A stretch of 64,000 bases of DNA, from positions 12,586,001 to 12,650,000 of the forward strand of contig NC_003281.10 of the NCBI RefSeq assembly GCF_000002985.6. Direction: 5' to 3'. The position numbers were made by a program, and so were the translations under genes. The DNA comes from Caenorhabditis elegans. Lineage: Eukaryota; Nematoda; Chromadorea; Rhabditida; Rhabditidae. Within the stretch, counting starts at the first letter, position 1; each line of letters opens with the position of its first letter. Shown piece by piece: positions 43,501-55,500 of this stretch. The notes under the pieces are model-generated. The model saw only the letters and a list, made by a program, of their open reading frames with translations. It searched no databases and was not told where the DNA came from.

Positions 43501-46500
43501 TCCTTTCTAAAATTTTTTTAGCAAAAAAAAACTCAATTTCCATTTAAAAAAGTCAATTTTCCTCATAAAAACGTGGAATTTCAGCCAAAATATGCTCATT
43601 TTTCAACAATTTTCACCTTAAAAACCGAAAGTTTTAGCTTTTGCCGGTTTGCCGGAAATTTTTAATTCCTGCAATTTGCCGGATTGTCGGAAATTTTTAA
43701 TTCCGGCAATTTGCCGGATTGTCGGAAATTTTTATTTCCGGAAATTTGTAATTCCGGCAATTTACCGGTTTGCCGGAAAATTTTAATTCCGGCAATTTTC
43801 CGGTTTGCCGGGAATTTTTAATTCCGGCAATTTGCCGGTTTGCCGGGAATTTTTAATTCCGGCAATTTGCCGGTTTGCCGGAAATTTTTAATTCCGGCAA
43901 TTTGCCGGTTTGCCGGAAATTTGTAATTCCGGCAATTTACCGGTTTGCCGGGAATTTGTAATTCCGGCAATTTGCCGGTTTCCCGGAAATTAAGAAATAA
44001 GAAAAAAATTCGCCGAATCTCTAAATTTGACGTAAAAAATCGATAATTCAACATTTTTTAAAAACTTTTTTCGCGGAAAAATATTGTAAAATTTGAAAAA
44101 TTATATTTAGGGTAAAAAGTAGACTTTAAAAGTAAATTTGGCCAAATAGGTTTTTAGGGTGAAAATTGTTGAAAAATCGGTCAATTTGCATGAAATTCCA
44201 CGTTTTTATGTGGAAAATTGACTTTTTTTTTTTACTTTTTCGCGGAAAAACATGGTAAAATTGGCTGAAATTTTAGGCTTTTTTAGGTGAAAATTGGCTG
44301 AAAATTGACTTTTCAGGCGGAATTTGAAGCACTTTTTCATGGAAATTTTGAAAAAAAAAGACAATTTTTCAGAAGCAGAAGCCGTCATCATCATCTGTAA
44401 CTCCATCAAAACCAGCTGCTCCAACAGCTTCAACACCGAAAAAAGAGGAAATCGGGACTCTTGAGACGTTCCTGAAGAATATATTTGCAAATTTAGATGC
44501 AAAAGGGAAACTTTATCAGGAGAAAAAGTTGAAAACTTTCGATACGGAGACTTTAAAGGAGATAACAACGTTTATAGATGTAATGAAGCATCATAAAACT
44601 GAAAAAGTTAATATGGAACCGTTGATTTATTCGTTGGCGAAATCATTTGGAATGACTACGCAAGAAGTTATGAAACAGGTTGGAAACGTTGAGAAATGAA
44701 GTATTTTTTCTCGAGAAAATTAGCGAAAAAAAAAGTCAAAATATTCAAGAAAAAGTGCAAAAATTGCAAACGATTTTTCTGGCAAGTCGGCAAAATTTCA
44801 GAATTAAAAATTTCCGGCAAATCGGCACACGGAAAATTCCCGGCAAACCGGCAAATTGGCAGAATTAAATGTTTCGGCAAACCGGCACATTGCCGGAATT
44901 GAAATTTTCCGGCAAACGGACAAATTGCCGGAATTAAAGTTTTCCGGCAAACCGACAAATTGCCGGAATTAAAGTTTTCCGGCAAACCGACAAATTGCCG
45001 GAATTAAAATTTTCCGGCAAACCGGCCAATTGCCGGAATTAAATGTTTCGGTAAACCGGCAAATTGGCTAGAATTAAAAATTTCCGGCAAATCGGCAAAA
45101 TTCCCAATTTACTGGCAAATCGGCACACGGGAAATTCCCGGCAAATTGGCAGAATTAAATGTTTCGGCAAACCGGCACATTGCCGGAATTGAAATTTTCC
45201 GGCAATCGGACAAATTGCCGGAATTAAAGTTTTCCGGCAAATCGGCAAACCGGCACATAGAAAATTTCCGGCAAACCTATAAATTGCCGGAATTGAAATT
45301 TTCCGGCAAACGGACAAATTGCCGGAATTAAAATTTCCGGCGAACCGGTAAATTGGCGAAATTGAGAATTTCCGGCAAACCGGCAAATTGGCGGGATTAC
45401 AAAATTCCTGCAAACCGGCATACTGCCGGAATTAAAAATTTCCGGCAAACCGGTAAAATGCCGGAATTTAAATTTCCGGTAAAATCTCGCCAATCCGACA
45501 AATTCCTAATTTACCTGGAGATCGGCAAACCGGCACACAGAAAATTGCAGGAATTAAAATATTCCGGCAAAACGGCATATTTCCGGCAAATCGGCAAACC
45601 GGCACACAGAAAATTGCAGGAATTAAAATATTCCGGCAAAACGGCATATTTCCGGCAAATCGGCAAACCGGCACACAGAAAATTTCCGGCAAACCGGTAA
45701 TTTTTCCGAAAAAAAAATTGAAAAAAAAAACTCCCGAAAGGTTTGCCCGAAATGTCGATGATTTCCAGTTCCTTATAATTTTTTTGGCAAATTTAGCAAA
45801 CTGCTTTTTGCCGATTTGCCGGAAACTTTCAATTCCGGCAATTCTGCCGATTTGCCGAAAAAATCGTTTGCTTTAATTGCTTTTTCCATCATACAAAGCA
45901 AAAAAAAAACCCCCCACTTTTTTCAGGTCGAACAAGAAATTTCGTCGAAAAAGGCAACAACTCCAAAACCTTCAACAAATGCAGTTTTATCGACAATTTC
46001 ATCTCAAAAATCATTGGAAAAAAATGCAGCCGATTGGAAATTAACACAAACGGATTTACCCACAATGGGAGAAAAAGATATACAAATGTTGACGACAATT
46101 GTTCGATCATGGAAAAGTAAAAAAGAAATATCGAATTCAATGGTGACTGGATGGCTGAAAGATGTGAATCAATTGAAAATGAACGCAGATCAAGCGAGGA
46201 AAAAATTGTACGGGGTTTTGGAATTATAATAAATTAAAAAAAAAAAATTTTGCAAACAAAATCACTCAAGAGAAATTTTTAAATTCCGCGTCAAAAATTG
46301 GAAATTTTACTGGAAAGCGTATTTTATTTTTAATTTCAACAAAAATTTGGCAACATTTTTGGAGCAGAATTCGAAAATCGCAAAAAAAAAATTTTTCAAA
46401 AATTTTTTTTTTAATTTTTCACATTTTTTTAAGCCTAAAAACAATAAAATTTCATTTTTAAATTTTTTTGAAAAAGTACTAACGGTTCGGACGATTTTGA

Positions 46501-49500
46501 ACGTATAGACCCAAAATGAGCTCAAATGAACGAATTTCGTAATGAAACTGCTCAAAAAATTTTCAAAAATTTTTTATGGCGGTTCAAAATTTTGAAAAAA
46601 TAACACTAATTTTGGCTAAAACCACGAATTTTTCCCATTTTCCGGGGTCACATTTGTTCGAAGTTGGATTTTTTGGGATTATCATCCTTTATTGCATATT
46701 TGGCTAGTTTATCTCATTTAATTTCGTTGATTAAGGTACATTTAAAGTCGACATGTAACCAATTTCGATGATTTTTGGTTACCTATCGGCTTTAAATGTA
46801 CTTTAATCGACGAAATTAAATTAATAAATTAGATAAACTACCAATATATGTAATAAAAAACGATAATTCCAAAAAAGCCAACTTCGTACAGATGTGACCC
46901 CGGAAAAATGGGAAAAAATTCGTGATTTTAGCCAAAATCAGTGTAATTTTTTCATAATTTTGAACCGCCATAAAAAATTTTTGAAAATTTTTTGAGCAGT
47001 TTTATTACGAAATTCGTTCATTTGAGCTCATTTTTGGTCTATACGTTCAAAATCGTCCGAACTGTTAGTCCACCTTTAAAAAAAATTTAAAAATGAAATT
47101 TTATTTTGTTTTTAGGCTTAAAAAAATGTGAAAAATTAAAAAAAAAATTTTTTTGAAATTTTTTTTTTTGCGATTTTCAAATTCTGCTCCAAAAATGTTG
47201 CCAAATTTTTGTTGAAATTAAAAATAAAATACGCTTTTTGTCCAGTAAAATGTCCATTTTTTGACGCGGAATTTGAAAATTTCTCTTGAGTTTACCCCTG
47301 TTTGTTTGCCGGTTTGCACTTTTCCTACACTTTTTCGTCCGATTTTACCTGGAGCAAAAAATTGCGTAAAACTATTGCTTTTTCTCGTAAATTTTCCTAT
47401 TTTTAACTGGAAACCTAGTTTTGCCAACAAAGTTTTTCTGAAAATTCCAATTTTTGGTTAAAAAAAAATTTTTTTTGTAAAATTCTGAAACCTTTGTTCA
47501 AAAGCTAGTTTTCGGTGAAATTGTCAAAATTTATTATATATATATATAATTTCAAAAATGTGTGAAAAATTCCTTTTTTCCGTGAATTTGCAAATGTATG
47601 CAGGGAAAATTTGTTTTTTTTTCCTTAAAATTTCCAATTTTCGTTTAAAAAACTAGTTTTCCCCGTAAAATTGTTACAAATTTTGTAAAAATTCTAAAAG
47701 TGGAGTATCGATAATTGGAAAATATTTTTAAATGGCTCTCTGATTCCGAATATCTATGTGAAAAAATTCCAAAAAATTTTGTCCTGATTTTATATTTGAG
47801 CTTAAAATCTCAGAATCTCTTTTTTTTTTCGAATTTGGCGCGAGAGTTGTCGATTTACAAAATTTTTAATAATTATCGGATGCTGATTTCCGTTTTTTCA
47901 ACGATTTCCCTTCATTTTCGTTCAGTTTTTTTTTCCAAAATGTAGTTTTTAAGCTTAATTAAATATAATATGTTATCAAAAATTTGCTCGTTTTTTGATA
48001 ATATAATGTTTAATTAAGCTTAAAAACGTTAATTTTCATTAAAAAAAAAACTTACCGACGAAAATTAAGGAAACTCGTTGGAAAACGGAAACCAGCGCAT
48101 CCGATAATTATTAAAAATTTCGTAAATCGACTCTGACGCCAAAATTCGAAAAAAAAGAGATTCTGCGATTTTAAGCTGAAATATAAAATCAGGGCAATTT
48201 TTTTGAATTTTTCCCATCGAAATTCGGAATCAGGGAGTCATTTAAAAATATTTTCCAATTATCGATACTCCACCTTTAGAATTTTTACAAAATTTGACAA
48301 TTTTACGGGGAAAACTAGTTTTTTAAACAAAAATTGGAAATTTTAAGGAAATAAAAAACAAATTTTCCCTGCATACATTTGCAAATTCACGGAAAAAAAG
48401 GAATTTTCCACCACATTTTTGAAATTATATATATATATATATAAATTTTGACAATTTCACCGAAAACTAGCTTTTGAACAAAGGTTTCAGAATTTTACAA
48501 AAAAAAAAATTTTTTTAACCAAAAATTGGAATTTTCAGAAAAACTTTGTTGACAAAACTAGGTTTCCCGTTAAAAATAGGAAAATTTACGAGAAAAAGCA
48601 ATAGTTTTACGCAATTTTTTGCTCCAGGTAAAATCGGACGAAAAAGTGTAGGAAAAGTGCAAACCGGCAAACAAACAGGGGCAAACTCAAGAGAAATTTT
48701 CAAATTCCGCGTCAAAAAATGGACATTTTACTGGACAAAAAGTCGAAATTCGGAATCGGGGGGAAATTTGGAGTCATTTAAAAATATTTTCCAAATTTCC
48801 TTTGAATTCTCGAAATTATATATGAAAATTATATTTAACATTCTCAATTTTTGCAGCTTCGACATCATAAATACTTTGCCGGATTCGTCTGAAAAAAATG
48901 GTGGTGGTGGACAGCAAGATGCCAACGATGTATGTGGAATTTCGGGAAAATTTCTGTGAAAATTACCATAAAATTCGATTTTTTTTTCAAAAATCTAATT
49001 TTGTTAATATTGATGAGAAAAAAAACATAAGGAAACATGAAAATGTCTTCTAAAAATATGAAAAATATTCAAAATTTAAAGCTAATTTGTGAAAAATCGG
49101 AAAATTTTCATTTTTCGAGTATATACATTAAAATAAATCGAAAAACCCTTTTTTTGCAATTTGCCGATTTGCCGGAAATTTTTAATTCCGGCACTTCGCC
49201 GGTTTGCCGGGAATTTTCAATTTCCGAAATATGCCGGTTTGCCGGTTTGCCGATTTTTTCCCTTTTCCATGAAAAAGTGCTTCAAATTCCGCCTAAAAAG
49301 TCAATTTTCAGACAATTTTCATCTTAAAAAACATAAAATTTCAGTCAAATTTACTTCAAAAATATATGCCGGTTTGCCGGAAATTCTTAATTCTGACAAT
49401 TTGCCGGTTTGCCGGAATTTTTTACTTTATCCAATTTGCCTCTTTGACGGAATTTTTCATTCCGGCACTTTGCCGGTTTGCCGGAATTTTTAATTTTTTT

Positions 49501-52500
49501 TTCAAGACCATAATAATAATAATATTAATTAATTTTCTCGAATTCAGATTCCAAAACACGAACGATCACGTAAAGCTCGAATGTTTCTCCACCAATGGGT
49601 CTATTTATCTCGTAAATTTTTGGAGCTTCAACTTCCAAAATTGAAACATCATTCTCCACCTGTCGAAGGTCTCGCAAAGAAGCAAGTTATCGCTGCAAAT
49701 GCAATAAAAGAAGGTGTTAGGAAGCAAATTTCACTTTTTGAAAATAAGAAAGAGTAAGATTTTTTTCCAAGTTTTTAAACAATTTCCTAATTTCCTAAAG
49801 AACTTCCAGTCGTCTGCCCGGTGATCCTGTCTACGTATTCCAGTTTACGGAGCCTGTTTTGTAAGTTTTGAAAATTTGAAAAAAATTTCTGACTTTTTCT
49901 ATAAGTATTTTTGAAGAAAAAAAATCTGAATTTGGAAAAAAAGGAATTTAGATTTTTTAAAAAATGTTGAAAAAGTTCAAAAAAATTGAAAAAAAAACCA
50001 GAAATTCAAATTTAGAAAAAAAAAATCAAAAATATAGAAAAAATCATTGACAAAAAAATTAAAAAATTTTAAATAGGCAAAATTCCCAATTTACCTGCAA
50101 ATCGTCAAACCGGCATACCGAAAATTTCCGGCAAACCGGCAACTTGCCGGAATTAATATTTCCAGCAAACCGGCAAATTGGCGGAATTAAGAATTTTCGG
50201 CATGCCGGCATATTTCCGGAATTAAAAAATTCCGGCAAACCGGCATGTTTCCGGAATTAACAATTCCCGGCAAACCGGCATGTTTCCGGAATTAACAATT
50301 CCCGGCAAACCGGCAAGTTGACGGAATTAAAAATTTCCGGAAAACCGGCATATTTTCGGAATTAAAAAATTCCGGCAAACCGGCAACTTGCCGGAATCAA
50401 AAATTTCAGGCAAACCGGCACATTGCCGGATTTAAAAATTTCCGGCAAACCGGCATATTTCCGGAATTAAAAATTTCCGGCAAACCGGCACATTGCCGGA
50501 ATTAAAAATTTCCGGCAAACCGGCAAATTGCCGGAATAAAAAATTTCCGGCAAACCGGCAACTTGCCGGAATTAAAAATTTCCGGAAAACCGGCAAAGTG
50601 CCGGAATTGAGAATTTCCGGCAAACCGGCAAATTGCCGGAATTAACAATTTCCGGCAAACCGGCAAAGTGCCGGAATTGAGAATTTCCGGCAAACCGGTA
50701 AATTGCCGGAAATAAAAATTTCCGACAATCCGGCAACTTGCCGGAATTAAAAATTTCCGGAAAACCGGCAAAGTGCCGGAATTGAGAATTTCCGGCAAAC
50801 CGGCAAATTGCCGGAATTGAGAATTTCCGGCAAACCGGTAAATTGCCGGAAATAAAAATTTCCGACAATCCGGCAACTTGCCGGAATTAAAAATTTCCGG
50901 AAAACCGGCAAAGTGCCGGAATTGAGAATTTCCGGCAAACCGGCAAATTGCCGGAATTAACAATTTCCGGCAAACCGGCAAAGTGCCGGAATTGAGAATT
51001 TCCGGCAAACCGGTAAATTGCCGGAATTAAAAATTTCCGGAAAACCGGCAAAGTGCCGGAATTGAGAATTACCGGCAAACCGGCAAAGTGCCGGAATTGA
51101 GAATTTCCGGCAAACCGGCAAATTGCCGGAATTAACAATTTCCGGCAAACCGGCAAAATGCCGGAATTGAGAATTTCCGGCAAACCGGTAAATTGCCGGA
51201 AATAAAAATTTCCGACAATCCGGCAACTTGCCGGAATTAAAAATTTCCGGAAAACCGGCAAAGTGCCGGAATTGAGAATTACCGGCAAACCGGCAAATTG
51301 GCGGAATTAAAAATTTGCCGCAAACCGGCATACTTCCGGAATTAAAAATTTCCGGCAAACCGTCAAATTGCCGGAATTAAAAAAAAATTTTAAAGTTTTT
51401 AAAAAATAAATTGAAAAAAATTCAATAAAAATTAAAAAAAATAATTCAAATTTTTTTCTTTTTAATTTTAATTTTTTTTTTTTTGCAGAACCGCAGTCGC
51501 CCCATACTTGGAAGATCTCGTCGATTATGCGCTCGCGGCGAAAAAAATCGAGTTAATTGTATCCGGAATCGACGCTCTACACCAATCAACTGACGGAAAA
51601 ATTACCATAATTCAATTTTATATTGAAATCTGCCGAAGACTTCAGAAATTATCATTTCTCGCCGTTGAAGAACCAATGAAAAGTCGTCTGAAAGAAGCAA
51701 ATGAACAAATTATGAAGCATCAAGTTGTTCAAATTCCAAAATATCAATTGAAATGGCCTGATGGACAGGCGGAGCCATCTCTGAAAGGGCTTAATCGAGA
51801 GCTTTATGGTAAAGATTTTAGATTTTGGATTAAAAAAATTCTGAAGTTATATGTAAATATTTAAATTTAGTGGAAAAACACTCAAAAATATATTTTTAAA
51901 CTTGAGAAAAAAAATTTTAAATTTAGAAAAAAAATCTGAAAAAAAAATCTTTAAAAATTTTAGTTTTTTAAATTTTTATTCCAAGTTTTTTTTCGTCAAA
52001 ATGTTCAATTTAGAGCTAAAAATCGCGGAAATTTACTGAAAAAATGCGGATTTTAGCAATTTCGCGGAAAACTATATAGATTTTTAACAAAATTTCTGAA
52101 TTTTACGAAATAAAGCAAATTTTTTGTCTCCAAAAAATTGAAAACTGAAAAAAAACGGAAAAAATCAGAATTTCTCGGTAAAATTTTTTGTTTTTCACAA
52201 TTTAGTGAATTTACGGAAAAAAAGAAGTTTTTTTCAACAAAATTTTGAAATTTAACATTTTTTTTAACAAAAAAAATTCGCAATTTTCCACGATTTCTCA
52301 CACATTTTTTTTGCGGGAGATTTTCAAAATTTGTTGGAAAATCACGAATTTTTTCTTTTTTCCATGATTTTGCCAATTTTATGGAGGAATTTCAATCAAT
52401 TTTCACAACAACAAAAAAAAATATTTTCTTACAATTTACAGGTAGAAATTATCGGAAAATTGCAAAAAAATTGTGGAAAAATTCAAATTTTCCATAATTT

Positions 52501-55500
52501 CCAGTTATTTTACCATTTTTTTTCCATAAAAAATCACCAAAACATGTTGATTTTTATGTAAAAAATGAAAAAAAAAAAAAATTTTAAGGAAAATCTGAAT
52601 ACCCCAAAACATTGCAAAATCTTCTTTTTTTTTTTGGAAAATTTTCTCTGAAAAATTCAAATTTTCCATAATTCCCAGTCCCCCCCCCTTTTTTTCCTAA
52701 TTTTTCTCGTCAAAATGAGCAAATTTACGAAATTTTTTTAAAAAATTCGGAAAAAAATCGCCGACCAATCAGCGATCTCGAGCTCCGCCCCTTTCGTCTG
52801 ATTGGTTCAAAAATGGGCGGAGCGAATCACTGATTGGTGGAGGGAATTCGAAAAAAAAAATTTTTTTGAATTTTTTCCAGAATTCGACAAATCAATTCTC
52901 TCCATGGTGGCGGCTAAACCATCAGCTCCTGCAACTCCAAAAGCTTCATCATCTACAGCCCTCCGCCCTTCTACGTCATCAACTCCATCTCAGCAGCAAT
53001 CCACGTCAACTGCAAAAGCTATGACGTCATCATCAACATCAGCAGAAGATGCGAAGCGCTTACTCGCAATGAATCAACTTGTTCAGGTAGAAGCAAATGG
53101 AAATGCGGATGAACACGATCAGAATATGAAACCACAATTTTGAAGATTATTGATTTTTTTTTTTTGCTTTTAAAAATCCACTATTTCCTTTTTTAGGCCA
53201 AAAAACCCCGACATTTTGAGATTTTTTGGTGGAAATTGGTGAAAAACGGACTAATTTCGACGAAATTTTGCGTTAAAAACCACAAATCGAAAAAAATCAC
53301 AATTTTTACTCCCCGACCAATCAGCGATTCGCCCCGCCCACTTTTCAACCAATCAAATGAGGTGGGCGGGGTTTGATTATGCTGATTGGTCTGCGAATTT
53401 TTTTTGAAAATTTTATTTTCCCCACCTAGATTAGTAAAAATTTCAGATAACTCCCCGACCAATCAGCGATTCGCTCCGCCCACTTTTCAACCAATCAGAT
53501 GAAGTGGGCGGAGCTCGAAGATGGTGATTGGTTTGGGGCAAAATTTATCGAAAATTCTTTGAAATTTAAAAAAACTCGAAATAGTTGCAAAACGAACCGC
53601 TAAAAATTCGCCAAAATTTTTTTTTTCAAAAATTTTAAAAATTCAGGTTTACGCGGGAAAATATCTGCTCCCGACCGGCAATTCAGTAAGTTATTCATCA
53701 TAGTATGTGCTTGCCTTCTCACTTATTTTATGTCCCGACATTTTCAAGTTCCAGCTCCAAAAATTGAGCCAAATTTTTTTTTGGAAAATTGTGAAATTTT
53801 CAAAAAAAAATTAATTTTTCCTGAAAAATACGTTTTTTTTTCCACCCGTAAAATTCCCAATTTTTGGCGCGGAATTTGAAAATTTGCTCTTGAGTTTGCC
53901 GGTTGTTTGCACGTTTTCCCTTTTTTTTTAATAGTTTTTGGTGTTTTTTTTTTTTGGAATTTTTTGTTGGTGGTTGGTTTGCACTTACACTTTTTCGTGA
54001 AATTTTTTGAATTTTCCGCGGAAAAAATGCTTGAACTTGCTTTTTATCGTAAATTTTCAAAAAAATAAGTTTTTTTTTTGTAAAATTGCCAATTGTTGGA
54101 AAAAAAAAACTAATTCTTTTTGGTAAAATTCCGAAATTTTTGTAAAAAAAATTTCAATTGAAAATTCAGTTTTTTCCCTTAATTTTGTTGAAAAAATACG
54201 TTTCTTTATCGTAAAAATTGCAAATTTTTTCAATGAAAAATACCTTTTTGCTATAAAATTTCCAAAATTTCGCTTAATTTTAGGCTTGTTCCTAATTATT
54301 TTCTCCCCACAATGTCACATTTTCCCCAGTTTTTGCTCGTTTTTTTTTCTGATTTTACACCTCATTTTTCACATCTCACACACACACAATATTTCCTTTG
54401 TAAACTAATTATTTTATTCAATTAATTGTATTTTCCCCCTTTTTTTGTTCGATATAAATGTTGGTTGTTGTAAAATTTCGAAAAGTTTGCTCCAAATTCA
54501 ACGAAACCACGGAAAAAATCGCGAAAAATGAAGAACTCCAATAGGAGGACTCCCCGACCAATCAGCGATTCGCTCCGCCCACTTTTGAACCAATCAGAGA
54601 GGAAGTGGGCGGAGTTCGGAGTCGCTGATTGGTCGGGGAGTTCTTATTTTGGAGGGAATTCAAACAAAAATTGAAATATTCAATGTTTCAAAAATCTTAA
54701 GCTTGTTCTTAGGCTTAGGCACAGGCTTAGGTTTAGGCTTAGGCTTAGGCTCAGGCTTAAACTTAGGCTTAGGCTTAAACTTAGGCTTGGACTTAGGATT
54801 AGTCTTATGCTTACTATTAGGCCTAGGCTTACGCTTAAGCTTAGGCTTAGGCTTAGGCTTAGAATTTAGGCTTAGGATCCGGCTTAGTCTTTTGATTAGG
54901 CTTAGGCTTATTCTTTTCGTGGGTTCCCTGATTTTTAGGCTATTTTTGATTTTTTTTTTGTGTCTGCATGCTTGCTTTCTGCACACCCATTAACACTGCA
55001 ATTGTTACAAAACAATGATTGTTTAAAACAAAAATTCAAAAAATTATAGACGGCAGACATTTGTGATCCAACAATTTGTCTAATGAATGATGATATTCTA
55101 CTGATTATGGTAACAGCTGTCTATTCGTGTGGTATACCATTGGTTAATCAAATGAATATGCTTAAAGTGAGTGCTTTAAATTATAGAAAATTGGGTCAAA
55201 ATTGCCCATTTTAGAGGAGTTTCAAAATTGTGATTTTTTACTTTTTTACAATAAATTGTCCATTTTTGCCACTTTCTAATGGTTTTTGACGGGTTAAACC
55301 TAGATTTTCTGAATTCTACGTATATGAATTACCCGTTTTCAACAAATTTAGGCAACTTTTTATTTTTGCCCATTTTAATTTTTCAGCCATTTTTCAGCCA
55401 CTGTCCTTTTTTTTGGGCAAAAAAATAATTTTTCTAAAAATGTACAAAACCGCTATATTCTTAAAAAGGGCATTTTTTAAGTGTCCAGAGATCAATTTTG

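Noticed and set aside
45816..46229. Stand-alone 137-residue gene
   Set aside because: Its first part is satellite. The region after the acceptor at 45926 is pqn-80 exon 6, in phase with exon 5.
50432..51358. Series of minus-strand frames up to 168 residues
   Set aside because: Same satellite; residues repeat as [17 protein letters not shown] motifs, with no splice context.
54649..54993. 114-residue Leu/Gly-rich frame and its Lys/Pro-rich antisense partner
   Set aside because: Translation of TTAGGC hexamers (LGLGLG) and their complement (KPKPKP).
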